From: Echria macrotheca
Lineage: Eukaryota; Ascomycota; Sordariomycetes; Sordariales; Schizotheciaceae
NCBI GenBank assembly: GCA_030411725.1
Contig: MU839842.1
Span: forward strand, 496,001 to 560,000
Reading direction: 5' to 3'
DNA length: 64,000 bases
Every line of letters begins with the position of its first letter. Within the stretch, counting starts at the first letter, position 1. A program made the translations under genes and the position numbers. The notes under the pieces were generated by a model. The model had not been told where the DNA came from. It was given only the letters and a program-made list of their open reading frames with translations, and did not search any database. Positions 55,805 to 64,000 of the stretch are shown in pieces.

Positions 55805-57666
55805 ATGAGTCGCTCTGGCAGCAACCGCCGTGAAGTAGAATACGAATATGGGTTTGGCACATTGTGGGACATGCGACGCGACAGCTTGGGGTCTCTGTGT
55901 CGCCCGCCATCCAGAGGTTCCGGTCGGGACAATGGGACACCGCCGAGAAGCAAGCCAAGAGAGAAGCGCAGTCGGCATCGGGATCCGGAGAAAGAGGTGT
56001 ATGTCTACGTCGACAGGGAAAAGGAAAGCCTCAAGCAGCGCATGTGCCGAACCAACAGTACCACGCCGAGCCCAAACCGCCATGGCCGCACCAGGTCGCT
56101 CTCCATCTCGGGGACCCCGTCACCCATGAGCAGTTTCTCATCCTACGACTCCGAGCGCGATCGCAACCACAACCATCGACCGCTTGTCAAGTATTATCAC
56201 CAAGACCCGTTCAATCTCTCGTCGCCCAAGATCCGCGCGACGTGGCCGTCATCACCTCCCGAGTCTCCCCCACGATCACCTGACCCGGACTGGGAGCGCG
56301 ATCGCAATCAGGACAGGAGACGCGACCGATACGAGCGGGGGTTCCAGATCATCGAGCAGCGACAGAGCCACAGCGCCGCTCCCCGGTTGTCGATCTCGCC
56401 GCTGCCCGACGACGTCCGGTTCGGGATCCAGCGGATGAGCTTGGGCCCGGATGCCAGGATACTATCGACCAGGAGCTCGAGCTTTGATGTGGACAGACGG
56501 AGGAAAAGCGTCAGCATGAGTCCAGGACGAGCCGCAACATCGTGAGTGATCTCGAATCCTGCATGGAAAGCTACTAACAAACGCAGCGTTCATCGGCCCC
56601 CAAGCCCGCAATACACCAAAGTCCACGTGCTGATCCTGACATGGTCTTTTCACGATCTGCGGACGGCTTCCTACACGGCGCCGCCCACTGCTGACTACGT
56701 CTCGCTCGAGGAAGAGACGCGGCGAGTCCGCGACACCTTTCAGGCCTACGGATACAAGGTACACGAGTACCTCATCCCGATGACGGAGCCGACGGTGGCA
56801 ATGCAAGCGAAGCTCCGACAGTTTTGCAAGATGGCCAGCGACGATACGCTGCTCATCGTCTACTATCACGGACACGGAGGCTTGGACGAACACAACGAGC
56901 TCGTCTTCAGCAGGTATGTTTTCGTCAGTCGTCTCATGACCATCGCTAACAGAGGTAGTCACGAACATCCCGCCAACTCAGAGTGGTCCCAGGCTGCTGC
57001 GGCCGAGCTCTACACCGCCATCCTCGACAGGGACGCATGTGACTGCCATGGACGCACGGAGCGATATAATGAGCTCCTCAAGAAATAGTACGTCCTCTTT
57101 TATTGTCGGATAATACATGCTAACATCCCAGCGAACGCTACCGTCCCGTGGCCGAAGTGAAGTGGGACGACATCTGCGACGACGTCCTCGGTGCGCCCTG
57201 CGATTCGCTTCTCGTCCTCGACTGCTGCTCGGCCGGCGGCGCTAACCTGGGCCGCGCCAACTGGCAGCTCCCGACAGGCCAGGCGTATACGAAACACCTG
57301 TTCGCGGCATGCGGCTTCGAGTCAACCACAAGCGACGACATGACAGCCGTCATGTGCGACGTCTTGGAGGAGTGGGTGCCCGGGCAGGGCTTACACCGGG
57401 ATCCATCGCTTGGACGAAGAAACGACGCGCTCTCGACGCCGTCGGTCGTCAGTCCTTTTCTGACGACAAAGAAACTTCACCAAATAATGGAGCACCGACT
57501 GCAGAAGGACAAGGGGGGAAGTCAGCCGATCTTCAAGCAGCTTCTGCCCCATGATCCGGAGCAGTACATCACGCTGCCTCATTTGTTGGGCCCGGGGACC
57601 ATAGGATATGGGCAGGCCGGAAGAAGCCGGGGCCGTGGCCGGGGAGGTAAGGGGTTTTTTGAGTGA
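55805..57666 (+). CDS. Caspase-like (C14) protein with intact His/Cys dyad and disordered N-terminus
   Basis: Predicted 575 aa from exons 55805..56541, 56587..56913, 56959..57087 and 57132..57666; introns of 45, 45 and 44 nt, phases consistent. The first 240 residues are Ser/Arg/Pro-rich and disordered (ERDRNHNHRP, RRDRYERGFQIIEQRQ). The caspase-fold domain starts KVHVLILTWSFHDL; the catalytic His is in IVYYHGHGG (H342) and the Cys in LVLDCCSAGG (C430). It ends with a Gly/Arg-rich tail (GRSRGRGRGGKGFF). Metacaspase-like proteases cleave after Lys/Arg and take part in ageing and programmed death; fungal members with the DCC motif are poorly studied. The N-terminus lacks the Q/N-rich or zinc-finger prodomain of classic metacaspases. 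Confidence 0.87.
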
Positions 57667-57969
57667 CGGGTGAAGGGTGAAGGTGAAGATGGGATGAGAG
57701 TTGGTGTATACTAGAACTAGGAGCCAGGTTTTGCCCGGCGAGAAATTGTATTTTGGAAGGGTTGAACGAAGCAGACAGAACTGGCTTGAAGTCAAATGCG
57801 GTGATACCCGTGACAGAGAAGCACCAAGATACCTCTGGCTGTGGTCGCAGCTCGAACAGGGAGGCTCAGACAGGGTCAAGAACAACCCTAGGTTGCGGTT
57901 GCTCTTGATGTGGTGCTGAGTGTCCATGCATAAGTCAAGACGCAGGACACAGTTTTCATCAAGTTCCAA
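57667..57969. other. Intergenic region upstream of tRNA
   Basis: 3' UTR of the caspase-like gene and tRNA upstream flank. Nothing else seen. Confidence 0.5.
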
Positions 57970-58043
57970 TCCTCCGTGGCGCAATTGGCTAGCGCGTCAG
58001 ACTGTTAATCTGGAGGCTGTAAGTTCGATCCTTACCGGAGGAG
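57970..58043 (+). tRNA. tRNA-Asn (GTT anticodon)
   Basis: The cloverleaf folds completely: acceptor stem tcctccg/cggagga (57970-57976 with 58036-58042), D arm gcgc/gcgc around AATTGGCTA, anticodon stem tcaga/tctgg with loop ctgttaa (anticodon GTT at 58004-58006), and T arm gtaag-ttcgatc-cttac. There is no intron. A T8 run at 58047-58054 is the RNA polymerase III terminator. Confidence 0.95.
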
Positions 58044-58046
58044 GAG

Positions 58047-58054
58047 TTTTTTTT
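58047..58054 (+). terminator. Pol III terminator (T8)
   Basis: A run of eight T a few bases after the tRNA acceptor stem. Confidence 0.85.
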
Positions 58055-58753
58055 GGCCTGCTCCTGCCCCACATTGCCTGTTCAGCACGGTCAATTGCAT
58101 CGATACAGCTGCTTCGAAATACAGCGAGGTATGATCTGGAAGGTACGAGCTGTCGTTCCGTTTACTTTGTTTTTGGGGTTTTGCATGCCAGCTGCGGCGA
58201 AGTGAAAAGTGAGGATGATGCCAGGACAGCTGGTAGTTGTCGTGACAGTGGGACGGCTTGTTGGTCTTGGCAGGGGTAATTGTACCACGGTCAACAGCTG
58301 GACGACGTCAAGCACACGCTGTAGCAACTTGGGACGTTTTTCGAACTTTCATGGTGAATACGGCCAGCTGTAGGCACAATCTTCAGTATTTTCATTTTTA
58401 TTTTTTTTTTGGCTCAACAGATGTTCCGACGTTGCATATGCCGAGCGCAGTACCCCCTGTCATTGCCACTCCTTTCACCAGTCTTCAACGTGTCATTCTG
58501 CACCCTACGGACGATGGCAATGCATACATCTCCTCTCACGCAAACATTTCGAGGCAAAGTTTCGAGTTTCAGGCAAGTTCAGAGACCGGAAGTCCAGATG
58601 GCTGGCCCAGAATACCTTGACTACACCCAGGCCACAGCTGGCCTTCGCATGTCCTTGCACGATGCTGTACATAACCAACATCACGTTGGAAATCCTAACC
58701 AAGAATTCCGTGTTACTTATATATCCCTTTGAAATAACCTCTTCCATACTCCT
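58055..58753. other. Intergenic region
   Basis: About 0.7 kb between the tRNA and the RS-repeat gene. The frame 58258-58620 has no domain; a T-rich run lies at 58395-58410. No gene supported. Confidence 0.5.
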
Positions 58754-59674
58754 ATGCCCCTTTGCATTCCAAGATCACCTCCTCATCCTGGATCGTTCTC
58801 CGAGAGCCCAAGTTCAGACATGCGTGGTGAGGACGAAGAACAATATGTCCTAGATAACGATAAGGATGATTTATACATTACCCTTCATGAAGGGCGAGGA
58901 AGGAGGTGGTCAAGGATCACTGTTATCGACGAGACGGTAATAAGCTACCTCTGGGTTCCTCACCCTTTTGACCGCAAAAGGCTAACAAATAAGAAGATTG
59001 TCAGCGATGATGAAGCCTCTAGACACTCCACTCCTGTACTTAGCAACAGAGCATATTGCTATGTTACACCTCGAGGATATGCCCATGGCCCATCCCTCCT
59101 CGAGAGAAGCGGCCGATCCTCGACATCGACCTCGGGGCCGCGGTCAAGATCGAGTTTAGGATCGAGGCAGGAGTCGAGACACAGAAGCAAATCCCGACAG
59201 AGATCTAGGTCCAGGTTCCGGCACAGAGGCAGATCCAGAACCATGTCTCGCCACAGGTCCAACAGCAGATCCAGATCCAGAGCCAGGACGAGGTCCCGGC
59301 AGCCCTCTCCTCGACAGAGACGCAGATCACGGCAAAGATCCCGATCAAGATCCAGACTGTCCCCACACCAATCTATGGTGTACACTCAGTATGACCAACC
59401 CAGATCAAAAAGAAAGCATCTAGCGACCGGGCTATCCATCCGTCCCCTGTCCACACAACATTCTCGATCACGGCCAGTGTCAAGAACAAGAAGCAGATTC
59501 AGATCAAGGTCAACACCAGCGGGCTTGGATACATACACATGGGGAGGAGATCAACTAGGGTCGGAGGGCTGGATGTCCCGTCTTGCGGAGCGATTCGTCC
59601 CGGTGGGGGAGCGCGATATAAATCCCAGCCGTCACCGTTTGGACAACGCAACGAGTAATATCGTGTGTTCTTGA
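58754..59674 (+). CDS. Arg/Ser-repeat (RS) protein, unknown
   Basis: Open frame of 306 aa from ATG 58754. An acidic N-terminal third with some order (DDLYITLHEGRGRRWSRITV, ISYLWVPHPFDRKRL) is followed by about 120 residues of RS/RQ/SR dipeptides (about 59110-59360) and a second shorter RS block (RTRSRFRSRSTP). RS domains are found in splicing factors, but no RRM or other RNA-binding fold is present. The repeats come from expanded agatccag-type DNA, so part may be neutral low-complexity expansion. Possibly a substrate of an SRPK-type kinase such as the 42333 gene; this is inference. No introns seen. It could be lineage-specific. Confidence 0.6.
   Translation: MPLCIPRSPPHPGSFSESPSSDMRGEDEEQYVLDNDKDDLYITLHEGRGRRWSRITVIDETVISYLWVPHPFDRKRLTNKKIVSDDEASRHSTPVLSNRAYCYVTPRGYAHGPSLLERSGRSSTSTSGPRSRSSLGSRQESRHRSKSRQRSRSRFRHRGRSRTMSRHRSNSRSRSRARTRSRQPSPRQRRRSRQRSRSRSRLSPHQSMVYTQYDQPRSKRKHLATGLSIRPLSTQHSRSRPVSRTRSRFRSRSTPAGLDTYTWGGDQLGSEGWMSRLAERFVPVGERDINPSRHRLDNATSNIVCS
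59100..59360 (+). repeat. Imperfect codon repeat coding for RS dipeptides
   Basis: Degenerate short-period (about 6-12 bp) repeat of agatccag/aggtcc-like units inside the RS-protein gene. Confidence 0.7.
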
Positions 59675-60882
59675 GTCTAGAAGTGAAAGAGAGCATTCTA
59701 TTCTTCTATTCTTCCCCTCGCATCATAGTTCTTTCTCGTGTGGTAGCTGGTATGGTGACACACACTTGAGGGGTTAGGGGCGCCCCTGAGCGTTATGTTT
59801 ACTTTAGGGGTTATTTCCAATATCGGCTCTTGGCCTTGTGTTACAGTCCCCCGATTTGTGAACATCGTATTCCGCTCATTTTGGTAGTTGAGTTGCTGCA
59901 GATCAATGTTGCGGTTAGATATGGGTCGTGGTGTTCTATGTTTACTTCAGTCAGGGGCCGACAACAATTCTTGCTCTATCAAGCCAGCTCACTTTTCTAC
60001 CATTTCCAGTCTCATATAAAGATTTCAAAACCTTTGTCTGGATTCTCCCGTCATCACCAGTCAATCATAAACTCCGCAGCCCCTCTGCTCCGTTGCTTCC
60101 AACATCCCGACACGGACGACTCAGCCATCCGGTGCACGAGGCAGGCATGCAACCCACCCAATACACCCGCAGACACGAACTGCAAAGATAAATATACATC
60201 CGCCTCACTGCCTTAGATTACCGCCAGCACCAACATCTGACGAAACCGCCAGCGCAGTTCGGATGGTGGAAGATAGCACGCATTAGCACTGCTGCAGGCC
60301 ACGCGTCTAGATTCTTCACAATCAGCAAAACAAATCTCCATACCCACCGCAAACATCTTTAAAGCCCTTTAGTCCCAACCTTTTCCACATGAATCTTCCA
60401 TCATATGCAACCAGGACCACACCCAGCCGTCCTTGTCTGGGCACTTCCCCGCGGTCCAGCAGCACGCCTAACACCCGATGGCGCCCATATAGTGACCATC
60501 CCCCTAGTCCCAGCACCAGCATGCCAGCGTCGACGCTACCGCGACCCAAAAGCTCGTGATGATTCTCTCGTTGGCACTACCACACAAGTCGGGCCGCTAG
60601 ATGCAACATCACAGCAGGCTAGACCCACGACCCACGGACCGGCCACCCACCCATTTCTTTCATCAGAGTTCCCTTCACTTCCCCCAACTCGTATTCCGCA
60701 GCTCGTACAGTTCCAAACCACATCTCTCGTCTGTGCTTCCTGTCATTTCATCCCCAAACCTATCATCATTTCCATCCTCGGCATGTCCACACTCCTAGGT
60801 CTACTCCTAGGTCTAGGATTCGTCATCGGCCTCTTCGTGGGCCACCTCGTTTGCAAGTTCCGGACCGGTATCAGGACCTACC
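59675..60882. other. Intergenic region with possible upstream exon
   Basis: About 1.2 kb. The frame 60405-61001 contains a good membrane segment starting at ATG 60783 (MSTLLGLLLGLGFVIGLFVG) that overlaps the next ORF's 5' end. It may be a first exon of that gene rather than a separate one. Nothing else supported. Confidence 0.45.
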
Positions 60883-63798
60883 ATGCCGCCCTCAATGTCG
60901 GACGCACACCAGTCGGCCGAGAGTCCGTCCCAATACGGCGGCAGAGCTCGGCACCAGCAAGATCCTCCGCCCATACCCACCAAGCGCCGGCCGGCTGGTA
61001 ACACCGGGCTTTTGGGCCCGCTATCCAACGTCGAATATGTATTGAGTAATCTCCTACGTGTAGGGACCATGGGTACTACTCCGATTCTTCCCTCCCTGTT
61101 GTCCTTGACTGCCCTGCTGACGAACGCCCAAGATTCCCTGAGCCAACCACCATGGTCCGCCGCCGGAAGCAATACGGATGGAAGACCCCGTCCCATCTCC
61201 GATGACGCGAGCGAGGCCCCCGAGATTATCCACCATCACACATCACCACCAGCCCGACACAACAGTCCAGACGAGGACACATATAGCTCGGGTCCGTCCC
61301 AGCTATCGCTCTCTCCAGTATCCCTCCCGCACACGCAATCAGCCATGTTCGACGAGCCATCGCGCTCGTCATTCGAAGAATTCGCATTCGAGGAAGCACC
61401 ACAAGACATCGCACCCCCTTCATCACGGTTCCGCTTTCTACGGGTCCTCGAATCCATCGCCGAGGAATCAGATTCGGATCAGGAGTCAGCCATTGAGAGT
61501 TCCAGCAAGCCACGCGCCGCAAGCACGCCCCCTCCCGTTGCCAACTTCTCCGACGTAGAGAAGCCGCAGCGGCTACCTAGATATTTTAATGCCCCGGTAA
61601 TTGCCCCATCCTCGACGGTGACTAGGCCCACTGGTCTGCGTATAATGACAGAATTTGATCCGGCCCCGCAAAGACCGATGGAGGTATCTTCTATGAGCGA
61701 CAACGTGGAGGGCGACGACGATGTCTTCGATGTCCCTACAAATAGCAGCACGCTCATGAACACCGAAAGAAAACAAAGAGCCGCCCTCCGACTCGACACC
61801 GGCACAGGACATCCCAGCCGGAGCATGACGGTCGGCATAAGCGGCAGGCCACCTAGGGCCCGGGTATCGCCCAACACACGAGCAAAAGAAGATGCTATCG
61901 ACCAAGACAAGCATACCACGCCAGACCATTCCCTGATCCAAGCCCTAAATCGATGGCGCTGGGAAAAACTCGCACTCACCCACATTACCGTAGCCTTCTC
62001 GTGCTCTCCGCGTGCAGCAGCCTCGTTAGGCTGGGTCCCTCCGCATTACCGCGCCCTCTTCCGGAAGCTCTTGAACCCCCTAGCTGCCTTCGAGTTCGAA
62101 GTGAAGCAATACTGCTTCCGCCACTTGCCCGACTATGACCTGTTTTCGGCGGAGGAGGAGGAGGAGAGTCCGCTGGACATCAGCCCGGAAGAGGAGGAGG
62201 GATCCAACAACACTCCACGGGATAGCGGTATCGGCTCCGACGTTCCGAGCCAGCCTAGCCCGTATCAACTGGAAAGCGAAAGCAGCTATGGCAATGTCAC
62301 GACCGGCGGACCGGTCGAGACAGGCAAGAGTATGTCGGACGTCCACGTCCACCGGACGCTGGACTACATGTACCCGGCTCATGATGATATCCATTTCGCG
62401 GCGAGATTGAGCCGCTTGCTCGATGAGAGATCTCCCGAGAATCTAGAAAGAAACGGAGCAGAGAATGTAAACGGTATAGCGGGGGTCGGAAGCGCGAGGG
62501 AAAACGACAGAGAATCCATCACGTCGACCAACCAGGTCTGGAACGGATCAAGGCAACCAGGTTTCGCCGACCACACCATCCGAGTCTCGGACAGAAACAC
62601 TCCCGGCAGGGTATCGGAATATGCGTTCAGGCCGAGTGAATCACCTGCCGGCAGAAACACATCGAAAGGCTATCAAAACCACCAGGTCGACAACCGGCCC
62701 CCTCCCAAGCGGGTTCGTTCCGCAATCGACGATCCGGGTTTCCGTAGCACTGTCACGCCCCCAACCACGTTCAACGAGGGTGACAAGAGACGACGACGCA
62801 TGAGCGAGGAAGAAAGCTCAGTCGTCAGCTCCCCCGAAGTCCCCCCGCTTTCGCCCGCCGAGGAACAGATGCTGGCGAGGGTGCTTGAGACGACCACCGA
62901 CGCCATGGAGCACATGCGCGACTTTATGCTCGAGATCATGGACGTCTACCAACGTTCCAGACCATACAAAGCCGGGGGCAGGCAGGCCGGGCAGGAGCGA
63001 GACGAGCAGGAGCGGGACCAGGGTCAGGACCAGGCCGAACAGGACCAACCCGAGCAAGACCAACCCGAGCAGGACGAGGCAGAGTGGGAACAATCCTCGC
63101 AAAAGCAAGCCTACAAACACCTCTGCACCGAGCTACTCCCCCAATGCGACGACCACATCCCGCAGATGATCTCCTTCCTCCTCGAGCAGGCAAACAACTT
63201 CGCCGCCATCCTCGCCAGCCCGTCCTCAGAAGCAAGAGGCTCACCAGCCTGGTCCCGAACCATGACCGAGACCTTAACAATGTCAGGCGGCCAAGCTCCC
63301 CCTTCAGAGCCCAAGCCCACCAAGCCCACAAAGACCACCCCCAATCCTCCTCGGCAACGCGCCTCATCCGACGATACCCACTCTCTCACCGCCTCGTTGC
63401 GCTCACCCGCCCGCCATCTCCGGCGAGGCTACACGCGCGCCCGCATCCGGTTTCTTAGACGTCTCTCTCGGTATCCCGCGCTCGACAGCTTTACGCTCCG
63501 GTCGCTTACGAGGCTGGATGAGCAACTCCACCAGCAACAAACGCGGGATGCCGCAAGTCCTGCAGGTGGGGATGGGGGGGTTTCCGAGATGCGGGTCTGC
63601 GTGGCAGATATGGCGCGGGGGATTAGGGAAAGGCTTGGTCGGGCTATTGGGGTTGAGGATGTCGAGGGGCTCTCGCCTGTCTCGTCGTTGCCTGAAGGGG
63701 AAGATGGAGTTAGTGACGCTGTGGCTGGGAAGTACTCGGGAAGATATGGCGACGAAGAAGGAGCAGCACAGAAAAGCCAGTCCGGATTGAGAGGATGA
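60883..63798 (+). CDS. Long disordered protein, unknown function
   Basis: Open frame of 971 aa. No catalytic domain. An ordered block is likely at ALNRWRWEKLALTHITVAFS and VPPHYRALFRKLLNPLAAFEFEVKQYCFRHLP (about 61940-62130). Further C-terminal are a helix (QMLARVLETTTDAMEHMRDFML), an EQDQPEQ codon repeat (about 63020-63080), a helical LCTELLPQCDDHIPQMISFLLEQ and an Arg-rich helix (ARIRFLRRLSRYPALDSF). The start is uncertain: joining an upstream exon from ATG 60783 (membrane helix) by an intron of about 94 nt (60868-60961) would give a membrane-anchored form, KFRT-DPPPIPTKRRP. I do not recognise the family. Confidence 0.7.
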   Translation: MPPSMSDAHQSAESPSQYGGRARHQQDPPPIPTKRRPAGNTGLLGPLSNVEYVLSNLLRVGTMGTTPILPSLLSLTALLTNAQDSLSQPPWSAAGSNTDGRPRPISDDASEAPEIIHHHTSPPARHNSPDEDTYSSGPSQLSLSPVSLPHTQSAMFDEPSRSSFEEFAFEEAPQDIAPPSSRFRFLRVLESIAEESDSDQESAIESSSKPRAASTPPPVANFSDVEKPQRLPRYFNAPVIAPSSTVTRPTGLRIMTEFDPAPQRPMEVSSMSDNVEGDDDVFDVPTNSSTLMNTERKQRAALRLDTGTGHPSRSMTVGISGRPPRARVSPNTRAKEDAIDQDKHTTPDHSLIQALNRWRWEKLALTHITVAFSCSPRAAASLGWVPPHYRALFRKLLNPLAAFEFEVKQYCFRHLPDYDLFSAEEEEESPLDISPEEEEGSNNTPRDSGIGSDVPSQPSPYQLESESSYGNVTTGGPVETGKSMSDVHVHRTLDYMYPAHDDIHFAARLSRLLDERSPENLERNGAENVNGIAGVGSARENDRESITSTNQVWNGSRQPGFADHTIRVSDRNTPGRVSEYAFRPSESPAGRNTSKGYQNHQVDNRPPPKRVRSAIDDPGFRSTVTPPTTFNEGDKRRRRMSEEESSVVSSPEVPPLSPAEEQMLARVLETTTDAMEHMRDFMLEIMDVYQRSRPYKAGGRQAGQERDEQERDQGQDQAEQDQPEQDQPEQDEAEWEQSSQKQAYKHLCTELLPQCDDHIPQMISFLLEQANNFAAILASPSSEARGSPAWSRTMTETLTMSGGQAPPSEPKPTKPTKTTPNPPRQRASSDDTHSLTASLRSPARHLRRGYTRARIRFLRRLSRYPALDSFTLRSLTRLDEQLHQQQTRDAASPAGGDGGVSEMRVCVADMARGIRERLGRAIGVEDVEGLSPVSSLPEGEDGVSDAVAGKYSGRYGDEEGAAQKSQSGLRG

Positions 63799-64000
63799 GA
63801 GGAAGGGAAGGGAGGAATGAGAGAAGGAGGGAGAAAAAAGAACGGAAAGCACCAACCAGCCCATGCGCCAACCGCGTAACCCAAAACCCAAAGCGCGCAA
63901 AGGGGCGTGAGCGGGAAATAAAGCGCACAAAATATCGATTCAAGAAAAACTCTTCAATTATCAGGCGGGGTGGGGTGTTGCGAAAGATGGAAGGGAGAAG

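Overview
The window looks like nuclear DNA of a filamentous ascomycete (Pezizomycotina, probably Sordariomycetes). Most genes carry short introns (about 44-90 nt, one near 195 nt) with GT..AG ends and CTAAC/CTGAC-like branch points. There are four HET-domain genes, a NACHT-WD40 NLR, two caspase-like (C14) genes, a killer-toxin-type GH18 chitinase beside a LysM gene, and one tRNA-Asn. All identifications come from reading the sequence; no database search was run, and exon borders are my own predictions.

Layout. 1-3.8 kb: 3' part of a NACHT-WD40 NLR, cut by the window start. 4.3-6.0 kb: MFS transporter (-). 7.8-11.2 kb: a caspase-like domain lacking the catalytic Cys, apparently fused in frame to a CorA-like two-helix membrane module. 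12.4-14.8 kb: a four-helix membrane orphan and a DJ-1/PfpI protein. 15.1-22.1 kb: divergent pair of a six-LysM secreted protein (-) and a large chitinase (+). 22.7-23.4 kb: small unknown gene. 24.0-28.1 kb: tail-to-tail HET pair. 28.6-29.9 kb: aquaporin (-). 30.7-35.3 kb: HET protein, alpha/beta hydrolase and methyltransferase, all on the minus strand. 36.5-41.9 kb: small Cys-rich secreted protein, GNAT acetyltransferase, four-helix membrane protein, VOC/PhnB-like protein. 42.3-46.1 kb: SRPK-like kinase with a C-terminal CaaX box, diverging from an unknown gene. 47-49.6 kb: GST and aldo-keto reductase (-). 50.1-52.0 kb: fourth HET protein. 52.3-55.1 kb: disordered nuclear-looking protein. 55.8-57.7 kb: caspase-like protein with intact His/Cys dyad. 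58.0 kb: tRNA-Asn. 58.8-63.8 kb: RS-repeat protein and a long disordered protein.

Two themes stand out. One is self/non-self recognition and regulated cell death: the NLR, four HET proteins and two caspase-like proteins lie within 58 kb. Such genes are common and dispersed in these genomes, so a joint function is only an inference. The other is chitin handling: the LysM/chitinase head-to-head pair shares one promoter region, an arrangement known for subgroup C chitinases. The most unusual single gene is the pseudocaspase-membrane fusion at 7.8-11.2 kb.
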